From Oceanobacter mangrovi (GTDB lineage: Bacteria > Pseudomonadota > Gammaproteobacteria > Pseudomonadales > Oceanobacteraceae), in contig NZ_JAHXZR010000004.1 of the NCBI RefSeq assembly GCF_019740315.1, forward strand, positions 370,754 to 434,753: 64,000 bases of DNA, in the 5' to 3' direction. The notes beneath the pieces were generated by a model. That model worked only from the letters and a program-made list of their open reading frames with translations. It searched no databases and had not been told where the DNA came from. A program made the position numbers and the translations under genes. Below are positions 63,871-64,000 of the stretch, piece after piece; position 1 is the first letter of the stretch; every line of letters begins with the position of its first letter.

Positions 63871-64000
63871 CCCGGACACCTCAAGAAGAGATAAACTCTT
63901 CTCAGCCAGAGGTGCCAACCATGAGTCAGAAACGCAGTTACAAACAGTACCCACAAGAATTTAAGGATGAAGCCGTTGCTCTCGTGACCGAGCAAGGCTA
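63864..64000 (+). mobile_element. IS3-family insertion sequence, left end (partial)
   Basis: Begins at the probable inverted repeat TGAATAACCCGGACACC, then a leader with gaagag/ctcttc hairpin, then the transposase gene at 63921. The right part is beyond the window, so the subgroup and completeness are unknown. Confidence 0.7.
63921..64000 (+). CDS. IS3-family transposase OrfA (partial)
   Basis: 26 complete codons and part of another are visible: MSQKRSYKQYPQEFKDEAVA then LVTEQGY. This is the start of the HTH_Tnp_1 domain (KRRQYSPEFKxEAVxLVxE consensus) typical of IS3 OrfA. OrfA binds the IS ends and is frameshifted with OrfB to make the active transposase. Continues past the window. Confidence 0.85.
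   Translation, partial: MSQKRSYKQYPQEFKDEAVALVTEQG

Overview
The window looks like chromosomal DNA of a gammaproteobacterium, probably a marine one near the Oceanospirillales. This is inferred from core gene order (nrdR-ribD-ribE-ribBX-ribH-nusB-thiL; glyA, ettA, bioB, moeA, sodB, a class I fumarase), a DUF1302/DUF1329 envelope pair and a Pla-1/cef-type surface lipase. No rRNA or tRNA gene and no CRISPR array was found. The genus cannot be fixed from the sequence alone.

Layout. 1-4540 holds the end of an outer-membrane efflux channel, then the adaptor and pump of an RND tripartite exporter. 4587-8773 holds a TetR repressor divergent from an EmrB/EmrA-like drug exporter, with three related inverted repeats between them, followed by a DUF190/DUF3861 pair. 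8861-13700 holds small genes, a large secreted endonuclease with a duplicated Cys-rich module, a BLUF photoreceptor, ybaK, a DUF1653 gene and a SIMPL protein. 13817-19292 is the minus-strand riboflavin/nusB/thiL operon headed by nrdR. 19367-28530 holds a hypothetical gene, a NupC-type nucleoside transporter, glyA, a 1364-residue PAS/GGDEF/EAL protein and ettA. 28486-29810 is a 1.3 kb insertion-like segment bounded by a perfect 32-bp repeat of the ettA 3' end and carrying a DUF4304 gene. 30159-46144 is mostly housekeeping, with a PhoX lipoprotein and a diheme protein. 46390-52399 is a surface lipase/DUF1302/DUF1329 cluster.

From about 53.1 kb to the right edge the DNA is accessory. It starts with a three-cassette gene array whose attC sites can be read directly: each cassette's R'' box is the exact complement of its own leading R' box. 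No integron integrase lies beside it. It is flanked by a fragment and a 5'-truncated copy of a srkA-type kinase gene, followed by an intact divergent copy.

The most interesting part is 58080-62766, an AT-rich three-gene cluster. It contains an AAA+ ATPase and a subtilisin-like protease that overlap by 4 bp and match the architecture of the IetAS anti-phage/plasmid-incompatibility system, followed by a second, distinct subtilase with a short propeptide-like N-terminus. An XRE regulator, an unrecognised gene apparently interrupted by an IS3-family element, and the start of that element close the window. The right end therefore looks like a defence or accessory island.
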